64,000 nt of DNA, from positions 558,001-622,000 of the forward strand of contig JBAIAA010000104.1 in the NCBI GenBank assembly GCA_037893245.1, in the 5' to 3' direction. Both the position numbers and the translations under genes were made by a program. This document shows positions 14,301 through 29,300 of this stretch, one piece after another (position 1 is the stretch's first letter; every line of letters begins with the position of its first letter). The stretch is from Crossaster papposus (Eukaryota; Echinodermata; Asteroidea; Velatida; Solasteridae). The notes below the pieces were generated by a model. It was not told the DNA's origin. It made no database searches and worked only from the letters and a program-made list of their open reading frames with translations.

Positions 14301-17300
14301 TTAGTTTTTTCTTTCCTTCCGTCCGATGACGCGTGTGGGCTCCCTTTATCCTTGCCAATGCGTCTGCTGATATCGCCGCTTTTTAGGATCATAATATCGC
14401 TTGTCTATAGTTGTCTGCAATCGTCGTTATTAATGATAAGTTAAACAATATGATGCAGTATGTCCTTTGTTAACTTGATGATCGGTATTCCTACAGTATT
14501 TGTGCTCAAAAAGATTCTACGATCTTAATTTGCTGTAGACGGCGTATATAAATCAATCATTAAACCGATTATATATATAATAAAATCATACTTTTTATGC
14601 AGGAGTTATTATTACGTTGCAATACTGGCCGCATGTCCGAGCGATGGCGGGGTAAGTGGCAATTTTTGATAATTATCTAAACTAATTTTCGGAAATAAAA
14701 CAATAAAAATTGAAAATGAAATCGAAGATGTCTTTTATAAGGTTTTTAAGTTGTGTGAATAAACTTAAATGGCTCATTAGTATTTATTAAAACAAAGGTA
14801 TATTTGACCGTTTATATAGACTTGCATCCAATCTCAGTAAATCTAGAACCCATCAGCAAATCTTCTTGATAATGGTTTTGGAACTCTGGAGCAGTTTTTA
14901 TATCGACAAAATTAAAACCGACCTTAAGTTGGTCAATTTTTAGTGTCATTGTGCAAGAATTTCCATAAGATAGAATGCCAGTCGGGTGATGTAAATTCAA
15001 TATCGGGTTTTACCTTTCACGGACGTATATATTCGTTGTTTTTCTCAAGAGATTATTAAAAAACATTACTTGTTATCGCCGACTCTGCCCTAGTATGGGC
15101 CGAGTAATAAACGTCAGGGGAAGGCATCCATGTGTCTTGTACATGTACCATCTTTTACGTCACGCGTACACACGCTGACATTACTCAATGCAGTTGTACA
15201 AGTAGTGGAATTGGTGTTAATTGTGTTTTGCATTCCAGATTGAAGCACGGACAATCACAGCAGTCTTGGGTCCTGTATACGTCTGTTACTTGATCCTGAT
15301 TGTACGCTTCGCTTACGGACTGGTTATCAGCTTTCGCAAATTGTTCTGTCCCCCAAAAGTAAGTCTGGGACACAGACAACAAATCTTCAAAATAAACTAC
15401 TATTACATGTACTAAGAAAACTGACTAAGTGAATTATTTTGTGAACAAAGAAATAAACTGGTGGGGGTTTTAAGTTACCAGCCATAATGTCAGCGGTCTG
15501 GTCATTCTCTTCAATGTGTTCAAGTAAAAACAACATTTTGTAATCATTATCTACAGTTTTTAAAATTATTAAAACGCAACGAAGGAGATTAATGTCTTGG
15601 AAACTTCATTATTCTTCTCAATAGGGCTTACCGATTAATATGATTACGATTGGTTGTGATCGAGATGACGAATTTACGAAGACACACTACTACAAGAGGG
15701 TCAAATATCTTCTAACTTCGGTAAAACCCGAGTAAGTTAACCGCGGTTGCTTGAAGATAACTTATGTGTGTAGTTTGTTTTCACTAAAAAGGTGTTTTAC
15801 CATACAAGTTGGAACAACGGCCCACTGAAATCCTGTACGATTTTCTTAAAAGAGTTTATCAAAATTGGCTGGAAAAGTAAACTATTTTAAATGCCTCTAA
15901 ATGTTGAACATGAAATATTTAATATTTGATGCATTTTGAAACATTTCCTTGACAGGGGTGAAGTGAGCTTGACTGTGCGGCTGCGCAGAAGATTTATTGA
16001 GGATGCCCCAGGTACAGTCATTATATAGAAGGATTCACAAAATCCAAGATAAAGGAAAATGATAAAGGGAAATGTCTGGCAATTTCGAGTTAAAAACTGA
16101 CAACCAAGAAATTTGAGCTTTTGAAGAGTAAATCCATTACCGGTGTACATTGAGTTTTGTTGAATGTTCATACAAATAACACACATACATTACTTACAAA
16201 GGGCTACAGAAAAGTTTTAAAGTGAATCTAATGTTTTTATTTCATCGTCACAGGGTTCATGTTCTCAAGAAGAAGTATTTGCACGTTTGTTCTGAGCGCT
16301 CTAACTACATACCAGGTATGTTCTGATTCGATCACACAAAGACAAGCACATGTCGGCCTACATACGAACGTGTTTACGTGTTTTAACGCTTAATGTAAAT
16401 ATTGTGATCAATGATCAATGTTGAATTCTATATTATTTTGAATGTAGTGTGGCCCTACACATAGGGCTGCCGACGGCTTTTAAACATTTTTTTTTTTAAA
16501 GAGGGCATCCATCATACGTGATCCGCGTCCGGGTCCGGGTCCGGGTCCGTGTCCGTGTAAGCGTGAAGTGAACATCCATATACGTGTTGACATACGTGAA
16601 AACACTCATTTTCCCCTAAATGAAATTATGAAAAGCAACGTTCCACTGTCACTGAGGTCATCGAGGTCCTGCCAAGCTTCAGAATAACACGCCCGTGTCA
16701 GTGTCAGTGAAAATCGCTTACTGCGCGATTGCTCGCGGACGCGGACACGGACACGTACACGGAACAGATAAATCGTCACCGTTTTCACGAAGAGGCGAAT
16801 TTCATGAAAAATCGTGTATTTATCGAAATTTTTTTTTTTGATGAAAACGATTAAATATTGCAATTTCTACAACCTGGTGAAGTTATACATCCACAAAATC
16901 ATTAAAATCACAATTAACCTAATTAACTAATGGGCGAATTGGTCCTCAAGTGCCCTTTTGCGTTTTCACGAAGAGGCAAATTCGAAATAGCGTTGACTTC
17001 AACGTGTTTATGAAGGGCACTTTGGTGCGCGTAGTCACTTTAGCGTTTTCACGAAGAGGCGAATTGGGCGAATTGGTCGCGAAGTGGCTTTTAGCGTTTT
17101 CACGAAGAGGCAAATTCGAAATAGCGTTGACTTCAACGTGTTTATGAAGGGCACTTTGGTGCGCTTAGTCACTTTAGCGTTTTCACGAAGAGGCGAATTG
17201 GGCGAATTGGTCGCGAAGTGGCTTTTATCGTTTTCACGAAGAGACAAATTGGGGGCGCAATGGGAAAATGTATACATTCTGACTCTCACAGCCACGGGCG

Positions 17301-20300
17301 AATTTGCTAATGTATCGTTTTTTTCGTTTTCACGAAGAGGCAATTCTATTAATTGATTAATTCTGCAAAACTAATCACCTATTTTTCTTAACGTTTGCTA
17401 TATTTAAGAAGATTGAAATCTCTTCTTTCCCATGATACCTTAATCTTGTATATTCTATGAATATTTATGTTTCAAACTGCCAAACGAAAAAAGGACAAAC
17501 TTTACAAGCGATTATCTCGAAAGTTTGTTCAGACCGTGAAAGGCTCAATTTGCCTCTTCGTGAAAACGGTGACGAAATGAATGCTTCGCAATGTTTTCCC
17601 ATGTAAGCGATTTTTCACGGACGCGGACGCGGACGCGGGTCACGTATGAATGGATGCCCTCCTTTAAACATGTCTTATTTACCACCATATCGTCGCCATT
17701 AGCGCCCTATCACGATGGCGCCCGGCCGTGAGCATGTTGCAACAAAACTATATGCACCGAAACTTGGGCATGACGTAGGCTCACAAGATTCGTGTATTAT
17801 GGCGAGCCTATTTACGCGACTAAGAGTTATTGAGATATATCTCTAATAGAGATATTTTTTAATATTTATAGAAATCTCTAATTATATAGATATATAACTG
17901 GAAATGTTCGGACAATGAGTTACGCCCTTTGAGGCGGCAGAGTTTATACAGACATGCGCGTGACGTAAAGGGGGCCCTGTGGAAATGGCACTCGTGACAA
18001 AGGGCAATCATTAGAAAATGTTACGTTACGATTTAGCTTCTGCCAGCGTCCTCGCGATTTTGCTTTAAATCCGTTGCTTTACCACTCTTGAACAATTCCC
18101 TTAATCCAAATGTGTGCAGTTGTCCTATTTTAATAAGCGAAACTGAATAATCGCAAATGTCTCGTTTCTAGTGGCATAACGGGAACCTTATTCTCTGTCA
18201 CAAAGTATCTTTTTCGATTAACTTTTCAGCTCGGTTTAGTGTATGTGACGTCTATATCAAGTTTCTGGGTTGCCACAAATCAGACTTTTGCAACAGGAGG
18301 TGAACTGTACGACTTATTTGCACAGGTCAACCAAACGGACACATTTCTTAAAATCAAGACATTCTTAGATATTGCGAAAGGTAAAAATAAGTATTCTAGG
18401 ATGTCTGATATTTTGTTAACGATATCAGTAAATCTTAATTAACGATATTTCATAATATTTATTTAATCTTAAAAAAAACACCACAATTTATTCTCCAAAC
18501 CGAGTTTCGATTTTACAAAGCATATTGAGTAAACAATTTATATTCTAAGTTCTGTATAATAGGCAACAATCAGCTCAGTGGTCCAGGTATTTATGAAACA
18601 ACATAATTTCAGCACACGTAACAATAGTAGGTATCTCCATAAAATTAACCCCTGGTTTTTAATGCATATGTATACTGCTTAATATACCTATACAAGTTTG
18701 GATCTATTAGTTAATTTTTTTGGGAACTGCTTACATATTAACTCTATCGTTGGGTTTGTACACCTTTTGGGATATCGTTTTTCGATTATTGTAAAGAGTT
18801 TCATCTTCTCTCCCTGTGGATCTTTGTTTCCAGATACCTTTTGGCCCACATGTTATTTTGCCATAGCTACCACTATAGGATACAGCCTTCACATGCTAAT
18901 ATGTTACAGGTGAGGTTTTATTAGGTTTATAAACGACGCTAAATTTGTTCTACGTAAAGGGTTATGTTTATAACACAAATTGAAACAATTTTGTTCAGTG
19001 CTCAAAGAATTGAACTTTCATTTTTAAGCCTAATTTTAATTTTTCAGGTTGAAAATACCGCCAATCTTTCCACTCAAACGGTTCACAAAGAAACGTTTTC
19101 AGACCAGTCGTTTCTCTGAAATATTTCAATTTCGTTTTAGAAAGCACACGCTCCGACTGTGGCGAGGCAACAGGGACTTTTGCCCGCGTGCGCAGACCAG
19201 TTTCGGCTCTCTCGTGGTGAGTGAATTGTTCATTTGCTCATGCCTTCAGAATGACTGGCGGAGGGAAAGATGCAATTCATGGGGGCCCTCAGTATGCGCG
19301 TGCGATTTTTTGACTGCATGCTTGAAGCGCGTTGTATGTGGGGTACCAGCCTCGGTACCAGCGCGTGTGCGTTCCTTCACCAACTGCAGTCCATGGCTGT
19401 TTTCCAAACCCCCGGCTTTGGCTTCGTCTTCGGCTTCGTCTCCGGCTTCGTCTCCATTCCGCCATTTTGAAGCCCATACCAAATGAAGGCTTTGGCTTCG
19501 GCTTCATCAAGAGGCTCCGTTTTTGGCTAAATTATGAAGCCTGCCGAGGAGGTGACTTCGTGGAGGCTTCGTGACGTATTGTCACGTGATACAAGCCACA
19601 AAATCATCACAAACAAAAAAGTTTGCGACGGCCGCCATTGTTTTCGCGGTGTGTCTGCTCGTTTGCAAGGAAGTTTTCACCGACAATTCACTGTAAGTTT
19701 AATGATTTTGTTAAAAGAAATTTACCAACTCAATTGAAAATGTTACGTGTAACCATGAAGATAATCATACTATCTATAGGACCTAGGACAACATTTCTAA
19801 CCCTAACGTTATACTACCGTTTTTTCGACGAAAGTTTCAATAAGGTGTTTCACGGTAATATGCGCCATCTTGTTCACGGGGCAAATTTAACACGCGTTGC
19901 TAGACGCGCGCACATTTTAGAATGAACGCATGATGACTTGGAAGCGCAAAATTTTTCGATCGAAGTGGCGTACACAGCAACGCGTGTAAATTTGCCCCGT
20001 GAACAAGATGGCGCATATTACCGTGAAACACCTTATTCCAACTACTACTACTGACTAGTCCAACCAACTTCCATGCAAACCGGCACTAGTACTCAAGCTG
20101 CCTGGTTATATACATGTAAATAAAGGCAGTGGGACAGTGGCTATTGTTATGGCAGTCGGCCTTCTGGCCTCTTTTGACCCGAAACTATTGATCATAACGA
20201 GTTTCCACAAGTCAGTATAAGGGCATGTTAATAAGCCGATTCACTATTATCGCGGCGCAATTGCATGCTGGGTATTGTCAAAGGTCACGGAAGATAAACA

Positions 20301-23300
20301 AATTGCGTTGTCAGTGGTAACGTATTAACTCCCTTGCAAAAAACACTAACGATGTGTGGCAATTTCTGGGCATAACATGCGATATTTCTGTTTTGTTTTT
20401 GAAGTAGAATGGAAGGTCTTACATTAGAAGAGATAAACCACTGGACAGTATAAGATCACTAAAGGATTTTTTACGTATAAGGGGCCTAAAAGTAACAGGG
20501 AAAAAGGTAGAGTTACAGGCATTGGTGTATGCATGTACCCAACTTAACATTGACATTAAACCTGATGAGGTCGAGGAAGACCGATCGAGATCACAGCATT
20601 ATGCAGAACTTCTACAAGTAAATGGCCAAAGACTACCTGATCCATTAGCTGATTTAAAAGATGGATGGATTCATGAGAAAAAAGGTGTTCTCCAATGGCC
20701 GCCTGTACAAAGTCCAGATGGGGATTGGTTCTGTACAACTTGCAGAAAATAAGTACAGATAAAAGGAAAAATCACCAAAACTGGAATTGATATAGTGTTA
20801 CATGTACTTACTTTATTAATAAATGCAAACAGTGTGTTGTAGTATAACAGTTACAACAGTATTTAAACAACAGTATTTAAACAACAGTGTACAAACAACA
20901 GTTTTTAAACAACAGTATTTAACAAAAACAGTTTTTAAACAACAGTATTTAAACAACAGTTTTTAAACAACAGTATTTAAACAACAGTATTTAAGCAACA
21001 GTATTTAAACAACAGTATTTAATTGAGAAAATGGGTATTGGAATTAGCAGTTTTGGCCAAGTAAAAAACTGGAGTGTGTGAATTACAATGTTGTAATTTA
21101 TTTGTCTGATTGAACTATTGACAACAATCATGTTAATTAGGCTACTATTTCACCTTTTGTGTTATGAATTTGAATTATGTGCTTTCCAAATAATTCAAAC
21201 TATGTTCTTTCAAAATAATTTCAAATTGTGTGCTATTTAAAAAACAAAAAATTAATTGTGTGCTTTCCTTTGACTTTATTTTCAATTAGTGAAATAAAAT
21301 TTGCCTCAGAAAATTGCCTCAGAAAATGGCCTAAATGCTAATTTTCTAAATTAAGTTGCCGTGAAATTAAACAATTTTACAGTATCCAAACTTTGTTATT
21401 GTCAATAACACTTATTCTTCTTGGTCTACAAATTGAAATTCCTTATTTTAATGACAATTTATGCAGCCTTACAGTAAGACAGAGGATAGTCAGTATAGTC
21501 AATCTGCAAGGTGCCGTTGCCACAGTTTATAGCAGCACAGATCCTCATGATGAACTTGTCTGAAAAGTACAAAAAATGAAAAGATGTGTAAATTTTATGG
21601 AAGAACTTTTAGATATAAAGGATAATAAAAACTACTAACAGCACAAAAATAGGTATTAAAGCAGGGCTTCGTGCAGTGATAATTAGGAAGAAAAGGGTAA
21701 CGAGAGTTCCCTAGGCTAAACCTATCAGAGTAATCAATTAGTTAATTCAAGGTGTATTGCAGGTCTATGTATTTTGGCCTAAATTACTGCATGGAGAGGT
21801 GTTTTAAACCAGTGTTCTTGGTTGGTGTTTATCATTTTATGTTGGCTATCTATATAGATTGAAAAACTCTAGTTATTCAGCATACCCACCAATCCATTAA
21901 AAAGAAAAGTCTGATCCGGCTGAGGAACTACATGATGGATGTACATGCCCACACAGTACACAATTAATATCACAACCACACTCATCATCTTTAAATGTAG
22001 TCAAGATTATATTAAGTTTAGCATGATGGAAGCAAAACTAATTACTAATCATTACAAATAACATGCGTAAAATTGATCACAGCGAACTTGCATAGCTACG
22101 TACGAAGAAAAGGTTGCCGAATTCGACACCCGGAAGTCCGTGGTTATCCTCAGAAATCACCATAAACTTGACGATATGTGGATAAAAACGTACCGTATGA
22201 AATATGTTCTTAAAGTGAATAAGTATACAATAAATATATTATATCACGTTCGTTTCCACAAATGACAACAAATTTTCTAAAAATACGACGACGGTAACGG
22301 TTCGGTCTAAGGTACTACGCCGCACTACGCGGGTGTATTGTTTATCTTCCAAAAGCGGTCGTCAGGTCATGTGACGGACATGCGCAGTTGTAATAGTGAA
22401 TCGGCTTATTGTTATAGTTATACAGGGTGTAGCCTAACGTTAGCCGGTTAGGCATAGATTTATTCGCAATTTCTGTTCAATTTACTAGATCATTAGATGG
22501 AGCAGTCGGCACCCATTCTGAGAATCGCACGGCATGCCGTAACAATAGCCAGTTTAACTGAGCGCATTGTTACACCTCGTTGTCACATGCATGTTAATAC
22601 AAAAAATAAGTGAAAATAGTGTTATATTCAATACCAGAATCTGAGTTAATAGGCTAGGCCTACAAAAAAGAAACTTATTGCTGGAGATTTAGAAAGAATG
22701 TAGCTCAAACATTTCACCTCTAAAATCTCAACATGTCATAGCTTTAGGGCTGGAAGCTGGAAGGAAAAGGGGTTAGTTTGGAAATTAACAAATTTCTTTT
22801 TGAAATAGAAGTATACTTTTATTGTGTTTTGATTAAATTGATTAGTTTCTATCATAAGCAGAATCTGTACTATAGATGACGCAAGATAAACCAAATATTT
22901 GCTGCTTAAACTGAACGAGCCATAAAACAATTTGGTGATCCCTGTGGAGCATTTCCTCAGGAAAAACACAATGTCTTGTTTGGGAGGCAAATTTGTTTGC
23001 ACCAACACCACCACTTAAAGCATTCAGTGTGTGTGTATACCTAACTTGCTATTTTGTCCTAGACCATCACCATTCTTAATTCTGCTTTTGTTTATTTTCT
23101 TGATGGTTCTTAGGTTCTGAGGATATTCAGAATTCAAGCACAGGTAAACTCCATCGTGGACTTTCTACACCACCATGGATTGTGTGCACTAGGAAAGATG
23201 AGCAACTCATTTTCTTCCCACTACTTATTTCTAGCAGTGGAGGAAGGTTCATTCTCCAATACAAGCCTCTCCAAGTCCATCAGCCAAAAGAGGGAGAATC

Positions 23301-26300
23301 TCAATTTATGCTTGCCAGCCGTGTTGTTATAAAGGATCTTTGACAATATAGAGACTAATTGCACAGGTATATTCTGAACAATCAAAGCTATCTGTACTGA
23401 GTGTGCTCACATATTTGCTCACCTAAATCTCCCAATTTTGAAGAAAAACAATTCACTCCCTATTTATGTTGTTTACACTGGAACAGCATGGAATTGTTGG
23501 AACAGGTCCTGGTCAACTTAACTCAACTCTCTTATTTATAATGCCTATGCCTGCACTACAAATGACAGTTGGTATTTGTTTATATGCTGGGGAAAATTCT
23601 ATTTCAAATAATCAATTGTCAGCAGTAGAAAGTCTTGAAGTATAAAATGTAGGCCTGACAATAATAATGTTATTTATGAAGTGCAAACGTTATGTACATA
23701 AAGTTTAAATGCACTGTAAAATGATAAAACCAGATTCATTAAAATATTAAAAGGCAAAAATCCATGTACATCACAAACTACTATTACATCAAGGAAAACA
23801 ACATGTTTTTAAGAAAGGAGTACAATTTTTACAACATATCAATCAAAAGCGATTTCAAAAAGGTTGGTTTTGAGCAGCCTCTATTTGAGGCCTCAATCTA
23901 TTTTCAAAACAAACCTAATCCTGGCATGTCTTTAAATTTGTGAAAACTTACTTCAAAGGAGCTATTATTGTTTTAGAATGGTACTGGTGGTAGGGGGTTT
24001 CAATAATATATATTCCCAAAAGTCACAGCAAAGGATACATTACAATTTCAAAATTTAAATATTTTGTTGTTAATTTTTAAATTTAACATTGGGATTTTCT
24101 TTTTCAGTTTTGTCTTTTAAATTATCTATGTGAGCACATATTTTTTAATTATATTCTCAATTTAATCTTTTGTTTAGTTTTATATTGAATGATTTGTAAT
24201 TATGTTGCCCTGTCTTAATCTAAATGTTTATTTTTCCATGTTGTTTGCCAAATAAACCATCAGTAATAATACATGGTTGACAATTCTTTGCCGAAAAGTA
24301 CATATTTATTTCCTTGAAAGACGGACACGGCATATTAAAGGAGTGCATATTACTTTTAGATCGAATCTGCAGATCAAATCGTAAAAAAAAGAATTACAAG
24401 GTCTCTTCCCGAAGTAAAAGCAGATTCCGTTTTTAGCCGATAGTGATGCAAACAAAGTATTTTGAATGAGGCATTTTTTTAATGGAAATATTTAAATTGT
24501 GCCCAAAACAAAACCTTTTCCAGAGGTCTACAGACGCGGTTACGAAAAGGGGAAAAGACAGAATTTGGTTGAGTGAATAAATGGCATATATACATGTACA
24601 TACAAGTTTACATTTATTCCTTGATACGTCTATTGTCCCCGTAGTGAAAGCAGGCGCAAAATAATATTGCTTCAGCCGTTCATTAGCGATGTTTCCATCC
24701 ATAGGCCGGTAACTCAACGGAATGTAACGAAGCATCACGAATGGCATAGAGTCGCTAGTCGAAGCCAGCCGAAGCCTCCCGAAGCCTCGGTGTTCCAAAA
24801 CTTTTAGGCTTGTCGCGGAGCCTCATGAAGACGAAGCCTCATAAATTGAAGCCGGAGCCGAAGCCAAAGCCGAAGCCTGGAGGTTTGGAAAAGGGCCCTA
24901 ATTTAAATGTGCCAATATATGGCACATTTAATTTAGACAATCTCAGGGGTTAAGATCGCGCATGGAAAAAAACATGGCGCAGCAAGATAATAGGCATAAC
25001 CAACTTCTCCACGTCGTATACGCGTCGTGGCGCTGACCTGTCAATGACCTATATTAGCATAACATGTCATTATTATAATATTTATGACCTTTCCCTCAAA
25101 AACTAGCGTGCAGTATGAACAATGACAAAAATCACTTTTTAAAACAGTAGAAAAGCTTTCCAATGCAAACAAACAAATTAATTCATTAGAATACATTATA
25201 TTCCTTCAAAATTCGTTCGAGAAAACAAAAATCGGAATTTTGAAAAAGCACGCGGACAAACCCACTTTAACGTATACATCTTTTTGGCCTATCGACAGGT
25301 TGCAAATCTTCGGTTTACTGGCTACCACATAGGATTTTCTGTATGGGGTAAGTTGTTCTTTTAATGCAAAGAAAATTGTTCGGTGGCACCAGCATCACAA
25401 CTCACAATTATATTGTTTATGTACGGAAATATTTTCAAGACAAAAGCTATATCTATAGGTGGTATCCAAAAATGGCGTCTAATTTTTTTCCTCGGATTAG
25501 TCTACAGGCTTCTTTGATCTTCAAGGCGTGTACGAGTTTTTAGTAGTATGAGTTTGTGGTTACATTTCCCCCTTTTTTGCAGGCTTCGTATACATTTTTG
25601 GTAGCGTTTCCCCATTTTTGCAGGCTTCGTCTTAGTTTTGGGTTGCATTTTTCCTTTTTTGCAGGCTTTTTAATCCTCCAGTTCTTGTCTTGGTTCATCG
25701 TGTTTTTTATCGTGTACTTCATCATCTATCCGCTTACCATTTCGACTGAAACGGCAGTGCTGGATTTTCTTAGCAATTACTGGTAAGTCCTCTCATAAAC
25801 GCTTAATAACGAACAAAAATACAGGGACGATACTTTAATTACTAACCATGCAGTCCTCTTCGATGATGGGATAAAAATGTCATGTTTTTAAAATGACAAA
25901 CGCCTTTTTGCCATTGACAAGATAATGTCCTTATAAGAGAAAACACATGTGCCATTTTGTTGTATAGTTGAATGGAACAATTTAGGAAAAGTATATTGTT
26001 TAGAGACTAATTTTGGTCTTGTTTTCAATTTGCAGGTTGACTTTAGTGGTTGGTTTCGTCTTGTACTATGCCCAGGTGCTCTTATCTCAGCTGGCATTCC
26101 TTCAGAGCCAAAAAGAAGACAAAAAAACAACTAGGTATTTTTGTCTGAACAACAGGTTGGTATAGATTCCAGGCGGAGGACATGGCCTAAAGTCGGTAGT
26201 GTGATTCTTACTTGTTTGCCCTCATTCACCTTTTTGATTTTGCTTTTCTGAGATGTGCTACCCTCGGCGTACGCTGTGCTGGTCTTCAATAAAGGCTCTT

Positions 26301-29300
26301 GGTAGGTTTTTGAGCACGTTGGTATAGACGTGGATGTGTATCAAAGCAACGTGATGACGGGTTATTTTGCCTGAATTATCGTTTTCTTTTATGACTATGA
26401 TACTTCGTGATTGCTTAGTTCTCAGCCCGCAATTACAGGCATCGGCATCACTATTGCTAAAACAAATTTGACTCCAAATTGTGACCAGAAATTGTTGTGA
26501 CCAGACATTTCCTCAATGAATAACCCAAACCTCAATATATGCACCTTCTTACCTTTGCTATATTTTATATACCCTAGATTCATCGTAAGATTATGATAAC
26601 TCGAAGAGGGTAATAGAGGCTCATACAGACATTGTTCCGAGTAAAATTATCCAAAGAGAAACAAGTAACTGAAAGAGAACGTAAAGCAGTATATTGCCGC
26701 ATTTTAAATGCGTCAAGAAAGTCGACTGGGTTTTGGTCACGCCCATTTATTACCTTTATGACTTTAGACGAGCCTACAATGTGACAGTCTACATAACCCT
26801 GTTCATGAACGTCATCTTGGGCCTGTTGTCCTGTCTGATGCGGATCTTTAAAGCGGTGATTTTCGGGGTTTTGTTCATCGGGCGCATTGATCGGAGCACA
26901 CTGATGCGGGGCTGGGAGCTGTGGGATCCAGGTACTGTATCCGGATTGCAAGCAGTGACCATAATACTCATGCATCTGTTGTTAACGAAATAATATGTGA
27001 TCATTGATCCTAGCTTTAAAAACTACTTAAGAGCCAGGAGTTTAGAGAAATATAACGTATATAAGCTGTAAGAAGGAAGCTTAAGAAGGAAGCTTAAGAA
27101 ATCACCACTACCTCTGTTAGTTTGTTGGTTAGTATCTAACAAAAATCGCTACACAGAGAAAGATAGGCAGGTATAGCAAAAGTCACACTTTTCGCGGCAG
27201 TTTGTAGGCAAAATCTTCATCTCTCCGTAAAAGCAATTTTCCAGCATTTAAACTGCACTGGTTTAAAATCTTGACTCTTTTTGATCAATAACTGCCTGTT
27301 TCACTTTAGAATTGACCAAAAATAACGATTTTTGAAGAACGGCGTCGACTGGTGTGGGCATTCCCCTGGCGGCATTTGTGACGTCATAAATAACATAAAA
27401 GTATTTTTCGGATGGTTGAGGAACAACAAATTCAATTACGCAGAAAAGGTGAAAACTTGTCTTCGTTATTCAACAGGTTTCAAGGCCTACATTGGCTTCT
27501 TGCAGCTGGAGGTGGCACATACGCATCCAGTTGTTGTGACGTTTTGCCATCTGATGTGGAGGACCATTGATACTAGCAGATCCTCGCAGCCAAGTTACAA
27601 GACATTTAAGGTGGTTGCGGAAGGTATGAGCCTATACTTTTCTTTTGTTCAAAATGTTTTGGAATTTCAAATGGCAAAAATTTAAAAAAAAATCGTCAAC
27701 TTCGCCCGGTTTAATTGCACGTGTACTCTCATGAGCCATTACCATCGTAACTGGAACCTATCGAAGTAAATATTAACAAACCTATTTTTTTCCATGTCTC
27801 CATTTTCTTTAAAATTATAACAATAGCCCAAGAAAACACCAAGGGTGTTACGCAACACTCACCCAAGGTGAAATGCCGACGGGCCCGCAACCGCTGGTTC
27901 GTCGCTCTGACGCTCATGCGCAACAGGGCGCTGACTATCAATCGGGTCCCTGTGCTCCCTGAACTGCAACAGGTCAGGGAGGAGTCTAGGGACAAGACTG
28001 AAAGTAGCGCGGTAAAGGTGAGCCAAGGTAAAGTATTGAACTTTTCGTTTTGCTCTTCTTGTTTCTGCTTGGTGCCTTGGACCTCGTCTGTACTATGTGC
28101 ATGCTGGTAGATTCTTGTGAGTATGAGTAGTTTAACGGTGTACATTGTGTATCGTTTCTATGTTAGTGTTATGGTTGTGCGCGGTAGCCCAATATGGCAA
28201 GGCCGCCACAACAAAGGGATCGACACAACAAGAAAGCTTGCAGGCACAGCTTAATTACCACGAATATACACAATTTAATAATTACACTAAACGAGTTACC
28301 TACACAAAACTATACAGGCTTATGGGCCCGAACCACCCGGTGGCACGTTGAGGGACACAGACCACGAGTACCCAAAGCCCAGCCCTTCAACCAAGTTAAC
28401 AGTTCGGTAAACTCGATCAGTTACGCACAGAGTTTATTATTATCTTCTTGACTTTTTTTCTGATACTTCTGTGTCCCAAAGAGCCGTCAACCTTCAGTTT
28501 ACCAACTGAATATAATTATAGTTGCAGACATTAATGTCCCTCACTCAGAAGTTTAACCCTAGTTAGGCCGCCGCTGCTTGTGACACACTCCAATTAGTGC
28601 AGGTTATTATTATACACCTGTCCATGGCATGTCTTTCTTCATATATATCTCAACTTTTTGTTGCGAAGCTTTATGCACGTTTCTGTCTTTTATAATTAGC
28701 AATAAAGGTGTTACTAGGAAAAAAAAGATGCTAAAGTTAAAAGTATGTGAGTTTGTAGCAATTAGTGATGACTGTAGTTTAGATAAGTTCGTTTGAAGGT
28801 CCCTATCAGATTAAAACCTGCACGATTTCCAATATATTTTGTTTGCTGCAGCACGCACTTTCTTTCGATACTAACAAACTTTGCTTCTCTATTTGTTGGC
28901 TAACAACTGCGTTATTCTGAGCCTCGGCACTTTTCAAACCTGCACAGTTGTATTTGATCACTAACAATCAGTAATTTACATTGTTATTTGCAGCACTTAA
29001 CATTTTGTAGTGACAGTTTAACAATAATTAAGTATAGTTGCAATGAAGTGGTTGTTTTGGCAAAGCAAGTCAGCAACTTCGGTTACATAGGCTTACGCGC
29101 AAATAAACAGAAGGTACAATTTGCTCGCTAAGTTATAATAAACAGTATTAATGTTTTCCCGCTAAATTTATGAAAAATTTAATTTGTAATGAGTTCGTAT
29201 TGAAGCAATGTTGGTAATGTATACTGCCGCGTCTCGTCGAAATTTATTTTAGTGAGCATTCGTCACGTATCAGAATGAAAAGCGTTGTCTTTAGGTTTGA

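Larger units (their letters stand above)
20230..22410. mobile_element. TIR DNA element of 2.2 kb carrying a SAP-domain ORF relic
   Basis: Perfect 20-bp terminal inverted repeats: aataagccgattcactatta at 20230-20249 and its reverse complement at 22391-22410. A second shared block ggaagataaacaa lies about 60 bp inside each end. The 5' half encodes a SAP-type DNA-binding segment (20409-20752); the rest has no recognisable transposase. The target-site duplication is unclear. It is nested in intron 12 of STRA6-like B. Confidence 0.75.
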
